Below are positions 1-10,113 of a stretch of DNA of 64,000 nucleotides, in pieces. Positions within the stretch are counted from its first letter, which is position 1, and every line of letters begins with the position of its first letter. This DNA is from Helianthus annuus. Taxonomy: Eukaryota > Streptophyta > Magnoliopsida > Asterales > Asteraceae. The notes below the pieces were generated by a model that was given only the letters and a program-made list of their open reading frames with translations, did not search any database and was not told where the DNA came from. The position numbers were made by a program, and so were the translations under genes. Where the stretch lies: NCBI RefSeq assembly GCF_002127325.2, contig NC_035448.2:116122354-116186353 (forward strand). Reading direction: 5' to 3'.

Positions 1-487
1 TTATTCTGCAAAGTGTCAGGAATATTTCCCCATGTTTTGGCACTTTATTAATTAGCTAGAAGCTAGTGTGTTGATAAAAATGCTGTGTTTTGTGCTTAGA
101 GTACGTTTTAGGCACATCCAATCTCTGTATCTTATTCCTAGAGACGCAGTTTAACAACCCTTGTATCCCTACACACACTATGGGTGTAGTAAAATATTTC
201 TGGCTCATTCAGGCCTTTAGAGGCAGTGTTTGCCTGATGTTGGCTATATCAGCATGTTCAATAGGTTATCCGTTCAAATGCTACTGTGCTTTTGTGCATC
301 ATGTTTGTCACTAGAGTTCAGTAAGTAAATAATGTAGTGACGGAAAAATCAAAGTATGATGCAGATATGTACAAGTATCAACAATCAAGTAGCAGTTTAT
401 CAGAAATCTCAGTTAAGCACAGTAATTAGGCAACAATTAATAGTTAATTAAGTCGTACGGATACCTGGTTTTGTGAGGGTTGTCACA
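1..487 (-). repeat. 3' LTR of element A (partial, window edge)
   Basis: Direct repeat of 13027-13513 at a constant offset of 13026. The outer end reads TGTGACAACCC on the minus strand, starting at 487. It differs from the right copy at three positions, including g/c near 348 and g/t near 429. The rest of the LTR, about 2.9 kb, lies left of the window. The small plus-strand ORF at 90-314 recurs identically at 13116-13340 and is only LTR sequence. Confidence 0.95.
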
Positions 488-523
488 TTCTCCCCCCGTT
501 AAATAAATTTCGTCCCGAAATTT
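488..523 (-). promoter_or_regulatory. Polypurine tract and PPT-proximal hairpin of element A
   Basis: Read on the minus strand, the gag-pol stop (525-523) is followed by the inverted repeat AAATTTCG-GGA-CGAAATTT (523-505), then a purine run AACGGGGGGAGAA, then the LTR start TGTGACA at 487. The purine run is the expected plus-strand DNA primer. The hairpin recurs in elements B (twice) and F with paired base changes. Confidence 0.8.
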
Positions 524-3500
524 TAAATTCTGCTTGTAGAAGCAGGGTTCTCAGGAAATAAGTGGGGGTATTTCTCCTTCATTCGGTCTTCACGCTCCCA
601 GGTGAACTCAGGACCATGTCTAGCATTCCAGCGAACCTTGACGAGCTTGACACTGCTCCGGCGGGTCTTGTTCACTTTCCAATCCGTGACCTCGACAGGT
701 TCTTCAACGAAATGGAGTGTGTCATCAATATGAATTTCGTCGGTAGGAATGGCAACGTTAACTTGAGTTGGACTTCTCTTCAGATTGGATACATGAAATG
801 TATCGTGAACATTATTCAGTTCGGCAGGTAGATCCAACTTGTATGCTACGGTCCCAATTCTTTCCAAAACCTTGAAAGGACCAATGTAGCGCGGATTCAA
901 CTTCCCACGCTTCCCAAAGCGTGCCACACCCTTCCAGGGTGATACCTTCAACAAAACCATATCCCCAACCTCAAACTCCTGAGGTTTCCTTTTTAGATCT
1001 GCGTAGGTCTTCTGACGGTCACGAGCCGCACTAATGCGATCTCGGATTTGCGCGATCTTATCTGTAGTTTCCTGAACTACATCGGGACCTACCAATTGTC
1101 TATCACCCGCGTCAGACCAACAGAGCGGCGACCTGCACTTGCGCCCATATAACGCTTCGAATGGCGCGGCACCAATACTGGTGTGGTAGCTGTTGTTGTA
1201 TGAAAATTCAACCAGGGGTAAATGCTTATCCCAGCTACCGCCTAAATCTATAACACATGCTCTCAGCATGTCCTCCAACGTCTGAATCGTCCGCTCACTT
1301 TGAGCGTCGGTCTGCGGGTGAAAAGCAGTGCTCATATTCAGCTTTGAGCCAAAAGCTTCCTGGAAGGATTGCCATATTCTTGACACGAACCTTCCGTCTC
1401 TATCAGAGATAATCGAGAGAGGTACTCCATGGCGTGCAACAATCTCTCTCATGTAGATTTCAGCCAATTTGCTTGTATTATCCTTCTCGCGGATAGGTAA
1501 GAAGTGTGCTGACTTCGTTAAGCGATCCACTATCACCCAGATAGTGTCATGGCCTTTTGGCGTTCTTGGCAACTTCGTAATAAAATCCATGGAGATTTCT
1601 TCCCATTTCCACTGGGGAATTTTTGGTTGCTGCAGAAGTCCCGAAGGCTTCTGGTATTCCGCCTTAACTTTGGCGCAAGTTAAACATTTGCTCACGTAAA
1701 TAGCAACATCGCCTTTCATCCTAGGCCACCAGTAATAATCTTTAAGATCCTGGTACATCTTATCCGCTCCAGGGTGGATAGAGTACCGCGACTTGTGAGC
1801 CTCATCAAAGATAACCTCTCTTAAACCACCAAACAGAGGAACCCAAATCCTTTTCTCACAACACAACGTTCCTTCCCTGTTTGGCACCAAAATCTTCTCC
1901 ATCCCACGGAGATATTCTTCCTCAAGGTTTCCCTCCTTGAGAGCTTCCTTCTGTGCTGCACGAATGCGCGAGGAAAGGTCGGTTTGAATTATCATTTCCA
2001 TAGCCCTAACCCTTATGGGCTTGATTCTCTCTTTACGACTTAGGGCATCAACGACCACATTCGCCTTCCCTGGATGATACTTGATCTCGCAGTCGTAATC
2101 GTTCAACAACTCGACCCATCGCCTTTGCCTCATATTCAACTCCTTCTGATTGAATATATGCTGGAGGCTCTTGTGATCTGTGAAGATTGTGCACTTTGTA
2201 CCGTAAAGGTAGTGTCTCCAGATCTTCAAAGCAAAAACCACTGCGCCTAGCTCCAAATCATGAGTGGTATAGTTCTTTTCGTGCACTTTCAGTTGGCGTG
2301 ATGCGTAGGCGATAACCTTTTGACGTTGCATCAACACACAACCCAATCCTTGACGCGATGCGTCGCAGTATACCACGAAATCGTCAGTGCCTTCTGGTAG
2401 AGCTAAGATTGGCGCGTTGCAAAGCTTATCTTTCAATATCTGAAATGCTTCATCCTGTTTGATTCCCCAATCAAACTTCTTATCCTTCTGCGTGAGGAGT
2501 GTCAACGGTTGAGCGATCTTTGAAAAGTTCTCGATGAACCTTCGATAATAGCCAGCCAAACCCAAGAATTGCCGAATCTCAGTTGGCGTCTTTGGCGTTT
2601 CCCAATCTTTGATCGCCTCGATCTTGGTGGGATCCACGTGGATTCCATCTCCATTCACCACGTGCCCAAGGAATTGCACTTCTCTTAGCCAAAACTCACA
2701 CTTAGAGAACTTGGCGTACAGCTGTTCCTTCTTTAGCAGCTCCAGAATGGCTCTAAGATGTTGCTCGTGCTCAGCCTTTGTCTTCGAATAAATCAAGATA
2801 TCGTCGATGAATACAATCACAAACTTATCCAGGTACGGCTTACAAACTCGGTTCATCAAATCCATGAATACAGCAGGTGCGTTTGTCAACCCAAACGGCA
2901 TAACGAGGAACTCGTAGTGTCCATATCGAGTTCTGAAAGCTGTCTTCGGAATACTCTCTTCCTGTATCCGTAGTTGATGGTACCCAGATCGAAGATCGAT
3001 CTTTGAATAGAAACTCGAACCTTGAAGCTGGTCGAACAGATCATCGATTCTTGGCAGGGGATACCTATTCTTGATCGTCAGTTTGTTCAACTCTCTGTAG
3101 TCAATGCACATACGAAAACTACCGTCCTTCTTCTTCACAAACAAAACTGGAGCTCCCCAAGGCGAGAAGCTTGGTCGGATAAAACCCTTGTCTAACAACT
3201 CTTGAAGTTGTGTCGACAGTTCTTGCATCTCAGACGGAGCAAGTCTGTAAGGTGCCTTAGCCACAGGCGCGGCGCCTGGAACTAAGTCGATGCGAAACTC
3301 CACTTGCCTTTGAGGTGGCAAGCCAGGCAAGTCTTCTGGAAAGACTTCTGGGTATTCCCTTACGACAGGGATGTCTTTGATCTTCGGCTCAGCAGCCTTT
3401 TTATCCACAATGTGTGCCAGAAAAGCAACACATCCTTTCTGCAAACACTTTCTCGCTTTCAGGCAGCTAATCATCCTTAACGGCGTCTCACGCTTCTCCC

Positions 3501-5222
3501 CATGAACAACAATGGTCTCACCATCATCGGTCGGGATACGAATAACCTTCTCGTGACAAACTATCTCTGCCTTGTTACTCGATAACCAATCCATCCCTAC
3601 TACCACGTCGAAGCTTCCCAACTGGACTGGTAGTAGATCGAGAGCAAACTCACGCTCTCCCAGTTCGATTACGCAACCTCGAATCACCTCGTTAGCTTCT
3701 ACTAACTTCCCATTCGCTAATTCGATCGAGTATGGAATATCTAACTTACTAGCGGCTAAACCAAGCATGTTTCTAAATTCTAGCGATACGAAGCTATAAT
3801 CGGCACCAGTATCAAACAAAACGGGTGCATAGCGTTGGTTTACAGGGAACGTACCAGTGACAACATTGGGATCCTGGCGCGCTTCCCTGGCTTCCATGTT
3901 AAAAACTCTTCCACGTGCCTGGTTTAATTCTGGGCAATTCCTCTTGTAATGCCCTTGATCTCCACAGTTGAAACATCCGGGCCTCTTCCCGTTTCCCCCA
4001 TTGTTTCCAGCTTGATGGTTTCCCTGGTTCCGATTCATGGCGCCCGCTTGGTTAGCATTATTGGCACGGTTCCCATCACCTCCCTGGTTTCCTTGTGGGC
4101 GGTTCCCATTACCACCACGGTTATTCCTATTCCCAGATCCTCTCTGGCCTCCCCGGCCAGCACTAGCCCAACAAAAATCCTTCGTATGACCAGTCTTCCC
4201 ACATGATTCACAAACTCTTAGGCTACAACGACCAGAGTGATGTCGTTGGCATGTGTTGCACTTGGGTTGTGCACCCATATATCCCTTCCCTTTCTTTTTA
4301 CTACCAGCTGTATCTGGCGCTGGCGCGTTCTGCTCTCCTTTCTTAACCACCATCCCGGTGCCCTGCTTGAAATTCGAAAATTTTCGCTTGTTTCCACCTG
4401 ACGACTCCACGTGAGTCTCTTTCTTCTTCGGCTCGCCTTCATCAAACTTGTTCAACCGAATTGCCTCTTCGGTGAGAGCCACACTCAAATCAATGGCTTC
4501 AGTGATTGTCGCTGGTTTGGAGGAGGTCACCATGCTGATTATTTGAGGAGCTAGTCCCCAAATGAAGCGCTCAATTCTCTTGAACTCCGGTGTAACCATG
4601 TAGGGTACCACATGCGACAAATCGTGGAACCTCTGAACATACTCAGCAATCTTGGGACCTTCCATCTTTAGGTGCCAGAATTCAGTTTCTAACCTCTGGA
4701 TTTCAGCGCGAGAACAGTACTTTTTGCACATGAGTTCTTTCAATTCAGTCCAGGTTAGTGCGTAAGCCGCAGCTTCGCCAAGGGTCTGGACCTGTAGATT
4801 CCACCAGGATAGGGCTCCATCCACAAATAGCCCTGAGATGTAAGTGACTTGTTGATCCAGCGCGCATTTGCTCATGCGAAGTACGGACTCGGTTTTCTCA
4901 GCCCAGCGGACGAAAGCAACAGCACCACCTGTGCCATCGAAGTTTATGGGCTTGCAGTCCAAGAATTGTTTGTAGGTGCACCCTGCACATACATTATTTC
5001 ATAGGAACGGCATTAGCATCTGCTAAAGGAATCCATTTAGGCCATGGTATGTCTTAATGACTTAGGGTAACCATGAGGAGGATTTTGGTTGCCGTTAATG
5101 TTCGAGCTACTTCCGCTTGGTCCTCCTTGAGAGGCAGCATATTGAGCAATGGCATTAGCGATAACTTGCTGTAGTTCTTCATGGGTGGTAGGCATCGGCT
5201 GTGGCTGACGTCTTGGCGCCAT
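523..5222 (-). CDS. gag-pol polyprotein of element A, two exons, intact
   Basis: Encodes capsid/nucleocapsid, protease, reverse transcriptase, RNase H and integrase for cytoplasmic reverse transcription and nuclear integration. I infer two exons: 5222-5072 (ATG at 5222, MAPRRQPQP) and 4982-523, joined in phase 1 to give 1536 residues. Approximate landmarks in that protein: gag core 60-250; zinc knuckles, including [14 protein letters not shown] near 387; protease LFDTGAD near 440; [11 protein letters not shown] near 774; RNase H VVYCDAS near 921; integrase HHCC zinc finger 1111-1150; DDE residues in SMDF, SDRDGRF and SERTIQ near 1180, 1243 and 1278; a GPF-type motif; and a C-terminal chromodomain about 1480-1530 ([19 protein letters not shown]). 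The chromodomain marks the Tekay/Del chromovirus group. No frameshift or internal stop was seen. Without splicing, exon 2 has no in-frame ATG at the conserved FLDCKP start of the core, which supports the intron. Confidence 0.93.
4983..5071 (-). other. Putative 89-nt phase-1 intron in gag of element A
   Basis: On the minus strand the donor is CATG|GTTACC at 5072/5071 and the acceptor TATGTGCAG|GGTGCACC at 4983/4982. Removal joins the N-terminal QNPPHG peptide to [11 protein letters not shown], the usual beginning of the Tekay capsid core. If unspliced, the first exon reads into TAA shortly downstream. Element B has a 96-nt intron at the same place in the same phase, which makes chance unlikely. 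Splicing is inferred, not observed. Confidence 0.72.
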
Positions 5223-5661
5223 CTTCTAAAGATGTGTACGTTGGTCAGGCCATAGTAAGCATACGATTATAGTAATAGTAATAGCACATAACATCTCATG
5301 TTACACAACATCCCATGTCCCAACATCCCATGTCATAAGTATTATATACACAACATCCCATGTCCCAACATCCCATGTCACAAAAATATAAATAAGAAAT
5401 CAAGTGCATCAGATATGGTGAGAATACCGCGATTGCTACATATATCGAGACCATAAAGTGTAGTAAGTGTGTCATACAACCATCAATCAAATAGGGGCTA
5501 CATCACCCCTGTACAAAACTATATCATATCAGTATCACATACATCAGGTACATCAAATAAGTATCAACAAAAGTCAGAAATCATCAGATGGTCTCCAAAA
5601 GGCTGTGCAGTCACAATCGCTGTCGTCTCACCAACGTCTACCTCTATAGCACCGATGAGCT
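5223..5661 (-). other. Spacer between pre-gag ORF and gag of A, with short tandem repeat
   Basis: Non-coding spacer of element A. It holds a small tandem array at about 5290-5385 built from acaacatcccatgtc / ccaacatcccatgtca units. Short ORFs across it are low-complexity products of the array. No promoter or other gene is recognised. Confidence 0.6.
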
Positions 5662-6990
5662 CTATGCGGATGGGGGTGGAGGAGGGGGAAAGTGAGTGTA
5701 GAGTAAGCGGCGTAGATGAAGCCAGTCCTCCTCCATCGCCTGCTGAGTGTGAATAACAGAAGCGATCTGCTGCTCCAAAGTCGAAAGTCGGGCAGCAAAG
5801 TCCGGGGGTAATGATCGAAATGGCTGAAAAGGCGAAGATGTCTGACCATGATATGGGCCTAGTGATAGCTGAGCCCTCTCGAGCTCCTGGAGTCGCTGTG
5901 TATGGGACTCATGCTGATGGACAAAGGACATCAAGACGTCCTCTATGGTATGCCCCATATGGAATGGATGATATGGATCAGTGGGTGGCATCGGAGAGGA
6001 AGATGACCAAAGCAGTGGCGTGCTGGTGGGATCGAATGGTGCTACATGAACAGGTGAAACAGAAGATGGAACAGATGTCATCTGGGGCATGAAAGGCATA
6101 GGCATCGGTATGTGCCCAAAAGGGTGGGCTGAAGAGCCCTCTCCAGGCCCCGCTGGAGGTACAAACGGTGGGATCTGAAATGAAAAATCAGTATCCAACC
6201 GTGCTGAGCCTCCTCATCGGGTGGATCCATATGCTCAGCAAACAGAGCGTGCTCAGGCTCGAGGGGTACAGGATCAAACGGAGTATAGACAGGATCAACG
6301 GGTGCAACATGCTCAACTGGGTGGTCAACAGGGATATCAGCAATCAAAGGGGGATCAACAAAAGGTGGATCAATAACAGGATCATTAGCTATCAAAGGAA
6401 CATCACCAACAGGTGGGTCAGCCAAAACGGGCTCAACAGGAACGTCAGCATGTACCAAGTCATGCTCATGCACAGGATCGAGAGCAACTGCCTGCTCTGG
6501 GGCCAAGGCAGGCTATGGGTCATCAAAAGCCATATCGAAATCAAACTCCGGATCAAAGGGATCGATAGGATCAATGGGATCAACAGGGTCCTCCATATGC
6601 TGGTCCATAGAAATATACTCAATATCGCGGTCAGGATCAAATCCTGGAGGAAAAACGGGATCAGAATCCTCAATGTCGTCGTGCTCGAACACAAAGCTCG
6701 GGATGGGTGCGGCAGAAGATGCCTGATCGGGGTCCGAGTCATGTACAAAATGCTGCGTGCTCACCTCGTGAGACGGTACAGATGCCACAGACTCAAAGGA
6801 GTCTGGGACTGGCGAATGGGCGGGCGAGTCCTCAACAGGAGCACCAGCAATCATCAAAAGATCGCCAGCGGGAAGAGGGGCTGCATCAGGAATCTCATCC
6901 TCGTAAGGCTCGTCCTCAAAGAGATCAATGTCGCCGTCAGCCTCGGTGTGACACCCCGTTGAAACACGCTAGCTTGGCAGTGGCTGCCTT

Positions 6991-7009
6991 AACTTTCGGG
7001 ACGAAAGTT
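6991..7009 (+). repeat. Hairpin AACTTTCG-GGA-CGAAAGTT in F
   Basis: Perfect 8-bp inverted repeat with loop GGA, 20 bp upstream of a PPT-like run. Its homologues in A (505-523) and B (46994-47010, 47095-47113) have A-T where F has G-C, so both arms changed together. Confidence 0.75.
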
Positions 7010-7154
7010 CTTAAAACTTGGGGATAATGTGACACTCTAGGTTTTTCCGAACGAACACCTTGTAATATTTTGTGTATATATATGTTATTAAATGAAAACG
7101 TGATCTTTGTGCATGATATGTGTTGTATGTACGTATTATATATATATATGTATG

Positions 7155-8216
7155 TGAGTCGAGACCATGACTCGCAACCACTCGGTTGCGAATGGGCCAC
7201 TCGGTCTCGAGTGGGCCGTAACCGGTTTGGGCCGAAACCCCTTAGCCTATGTTGAACCTTGTATAAAATCCTAACCTTCCCCACTTTCCTTCACTTTTAC
7301 ACAAACATATCCACACACTCCTTCTATTTCTCTCTCACTAAGAAAGCTCTCAACAACACCCCAACCTCTTCCAACTTTCGGACCAAGCTCGGATCGCACA
7401 AGGATCTCGGACAAGAAATCTCGGACAAGATCATCACTCGGACACTCCATCTTCTCAGTTCCTTTTCTTTGTTTTCGGCTCCTTCTTCACAACCGGTTAG
7501 TGCTTATTTTATGTGTGTTTTATGTGTATTAAGTAAGCTAGCAAGTGTTTAGTTAGAATGGTTATGCATGATTCTTAGGTTGATTTGTAAAGTTTGACAA
7601 TATGTGGTAACATGTTTAAAATGGCTAGAAAATGGTAGTTTAAGAGTGTTCATGGCCAACCAATCTATGCTTCATTGTTTCTTGCAAAATGATGTTGTTA
7701 AACATAAGATTTCGGCTACAAAATGAATGTTTTCTTGTTCTTGCATAATAATCTTGTTAGAAATATGTGATTTTCGGTCCAAAATGTATGGTTATGATTG
7801 ATATGAAAACCCTAGAAATTTATGAATATAGGATGAACTTGTTGAATGTGGTTTGAAGATTTCAAAAAGGCAATGTTTGATCCAATTTTTACTAATAGAC
7901 TGATTAGGAAAAGTTGTTAGTTGAACCTTATTGGCTATTACTCGATTTGGGCCTGATTACATAGTACAACTTGGACTGATGTATCTGCATCAACACGTGA
8001 ACATGAAAAGGACAGCATTGCGACTCGAGACCATACGGTTGCGACTCGCAACCATAGCGTGACAACTCGAGACCACACGATTGCGACTCGCAACCATAGC
8101 ATGACAACTCGAAACCGCGACAGTTGCGACTCGAGACTACGACGGTTGCGACTCGCAACCACAGCGTGACAAGCCGAGACCTCCTGGTTGCGACTCGAGA
8201 CCACCTTGTTGCGACT
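7155..8216 (+). repeat. GACTCGAGACC / GACTCGCAACC palindrome arrays in F
   Basis: Two clusters, at 7155-7216 and 8016-8216. They repeat GACTCGAGACC and GACTCGCAACC, often as perfect hairpins: TCGCAACC-ACTC-GGTTGCGA, CCACTCG-GTCT-CGAGTGG, and GGTTGCG-ACT-CGCAACC at least twice. The overlapping minus-strand ORFs of 88-99 codons are by-products of the array. Confidence 0.8.
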
Positions 8217-8489
8217 GGGCTGTTCATCTTGGTTATTGGGCCGTTATGTGTAATATGGGCTACCTGTTAACTGGATTATGTGTTGCTGTTTGAATGTGTG
8301 GATGTTAGGGCCGGCCCAATAACCCCATGACTGTTTACTTGTATGCATGTTACGTGCCAGTTATGTGTAGATTTTACGTGATTGCTTGTACACCAAACCT
8401 GACCTATACCGGTAACCATGTTAGGACGTGGTGACCAACGTGTTTGACAAGTAACCTAATCTGCCGAGCAACCCAAGGTGAGTTCACAC

Positions 8490-8800
8490 ACTAAAAGCAT
8501 GCGTCCCGCGGAGGGACACGGACCAACTACCAAACTTTGGGAAAACACTTTTGACCCATTACTCCGGGGGAAAACAGAATGGGTAATTACTATCTCCGGG
8601 GAGATACGTTTGGATATTATTTATAAATCACAACTAGCCATGCTAAACGAAACTCCATCACTTTAAGTCCCTGCTTACAGTACCGATTAATCGCCGGGGG
8701 CGAACGGGTTATTAGTTGATAGCGCTATTAGGTTTGACAACCTCACACCGTGACCGGGGGAGATCGGGCGTGAACTAGTAGACCTTGCAACATGGTCAAT
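8490..8800 (+). repeat. Imperfect CCGGGG-centred hairpins in the 3' part of F
   Basis: Several short inverted repeats around CCGGGG occur here, for example ATCTCCGGGGAGAT, and related units around ccattactccgggggaaaacag and atcgccgggggcgaa. They sit in the same LTR position as the TCGCA...TGCGA units of element B but share no sequence with them. Confidence 0.5.
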
Positions 8801-9572
8801 GACGATAGACATTGACTCGGGGCACGATATTATTCCGTCAACAGTTTCGGTATCTACAGTTTAGTGAGCTTACAGATGGGGTAGCTTCCCACAACGTGAT
8901 TATAAATGCTTTATCTAAACAACTTAAGTTTTTGGTAAACTAAAAACTGAAACTAGTGAACTCACTCAGCATTATTGTTGACCCCTTATTGCATGCTTTG
9001 CAGGTAACCAGTGACTCAGGAGCTGCTGCTTGGGGATGTGTAGTGTTCGTCAAAACCCGCGTGTTGGGTTTAACTATCTTGAACTAAGGACTATCTTTAA
9101 AACTACTTGGTTTATGCTTCCGCTGTTTTGTTAAACTAATTATCGAACTTAAACTATGATGTTGCTAACTACTTTGGATATTAAATATTTCTACTATTAA
9201 TTCAATGCTCGGTATAATTGGTGGCTGGATCCTGGTCAGTCACGCCCTTAAAGCGGGTGTTATCCGCAGGTGGATTTTGGGGGTGTGACACTCGGCGTCG
9301 GGTAGCAAGTCGTATGCTGGATAAGAAGCAAGGGGTATGGGAGCTGGAATCGCTACCAAGGGAAGATACTCAGCAGGTGGGTCATCGATATGCTCATCAG
9401 CGCCGTCGGGCAGAGCGAAGGGCTGGAAGTCATCATCATCGGTGCTGGTGAAATCGGAGGTATGCACCTCGTGCTCTGAAGACACAATGTCGTCCGATAC
9501 TACGGGTAAAGGTCCGGTGGTATCTGAATCACCCGTGGCTGGTGAGTCCATGGGTCTGTAACATAAACACAA

Positions 9573-10098
9573 GCATACACAAAAATCAGTAAATCAGGTA
9601 ATCACACAAGTTACCAAGTAATAATCACATAATCCTCCTAGTCCCACTAGCCTCCCAGCCTCCCAGACTGTCCTTCCTAGTCCCACTAGCCAACTTCCCC
9701 AGCCTCCCAGACTGACTCCCTAGTCCCACTAGCAAACTTTCCCAGCCTCCCAGACTGACTCCCTAGTCCCACTAGCAAATTTTCCCAGCCTCCCAGACTG
9801 ACTCCCTAGTCCCACTAGCAAATTCTCCCAGCCTCCCAGACTGACTCCCTAGTCCCACTAGACAACTACCTCGATCCATTAGATCGAGCCTCGGCCTCCC
9901 AGACCGAGCCTCAGTTTCCCAGACCGAGCCTCAGCCTCCCAGACTGAGCCTAAAAATAATAAATAAAATATGCTCAACATTTGTTTATAAAAACGTTTTG
10001 GATATGGACTTAAGTGGTATGCAGTAAAAATGTTTTCGTGAGAGCCCTAGTGATCATAGTCTAGACTCGAGAAGGAATCCTAGTTCGCTATGATCAGA
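9573..10098 (-). repeat. RNA leader of element A with tandem hairpin array (about 9640-9955)
   Basis: Untranslated leader between primer binding site and pre-gag ORF. Plus-strand text repeats cctagtcccactag and cagcctcccagactg. Read as sense (minus) RNA, these are a series of 5-8-bp stems with GGG loops, such as CTAGT-GGG-ACTAG, CTCAGTCT-GGG-AGGCTGAG and CTCGGTCT-GGG-AGGCCGAG (9890-9908), plus CTCGATC-TAATG-GATCGAG (9870-9888). Stem sequences vary while pairing is largely kept. The corresponding leader of C has a similar array with TAG loops. Confidence 0.82.
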
Positions 10099-10110
10099 GC
10101 TCTGATACCA
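10099..10110 (-). promoter_or_regulatory. Primer binding site of element A (initiator tRNA-Met type)
   Basis: Minus strand TGGTATCAGAGC, the classic complement of the plant initiator Met tRNA 3' end. It lies 3 bp inside the 5' LTR end (10114) and would prime minus-strand DNA synthesis. Confidence 0.92.
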
Positions 10111-10113
10111 AGC

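Larger units (their letters stand above)
6947..9290 (+). mobile_element. Element F: solo LTR of a Tekay-type element, plus strand
   Basis: A 2344-bp block bounded by TGTGACACCCC (6947) and GGGGGTGTGACA (9290), flanked by the 5-bp duplication CTCGG (6942-6946 and 9291-9295). It inserted into A's pre-gag ORF in the opposite orientation. It has LTR-type ends, no coding capacity, a TATA-like TTGTATAAAATCC near 7259, and an LTR tail (GATCCTGGTCAGTCACGC, then a GCAGGTGGATTTTGGGGG stretch) like that of element B. Oddly, its first about 80 bp contain a PPT-like AACTTGGGGATAATG followed by another TGTGACAC at about 7029, as if the LTR now starts upstream of a former LTR start. Confidence 0.88.
5662..9551 (-). 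pseudogene. Pre-gag acidic/proline-rich ORF of element A, split by insertion F
   Basis: Extra ORF between the leader and gag. It starts at ATG 9551 (MDSPATGDSD), runs to 9291, is interrupted by F, and resumes at 6946; the two parts are in frame across the target duplication. The product is very rich in Asp, Glu and Pro, with runs such as DPVDPIDPIDPFDP. Its C-terminal part has coiled-coil-like heptads near RLQELERAQ and ends in PPPPPPSA. Other damage: an in-frame TAG at about 6515-6513 and a one-base frameshift near 6200, after which the last 178 codons lie in another frame (6198-5662). Element C carries a decayed relative (50040-50890; shared DSFESxAS). I recognise no family. A gag-accessory or leader-encoded role is only a guess. 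Confidence 0.7.

Noticed and set aside
90..314. 74-codon ORF, identical at 13116-13340
   Set aside because: The identity is only because both lie in the LTRs of A; no sign of coding constraint.
562..4206. Several plus-strand ORFs of 60-89 codons across the gag-pol of A
   Set aside because: Shadows in other frames of an intact minus-strand polyprotein.
6168..6962. 264-codon plus-strand ORF
   Set aside because: Antisense shadow of the Asp/Pro-rich pre-gag ORF of A; its composition follows from the GATC/ATCAAC-rich complement and it has no domain.
9640..9955. CRISPR-like array
   Set aside because: Units are of variable length, self-complementary, with no unique spacers and in a plant LTR element leader.
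10099..10110. tRNA gene fragment
   Set aside because: It is the primer binding site complementary to a tRNA; there is no cloverleaf around it. The same holds at 18945, 39289, 42001 and 54158.
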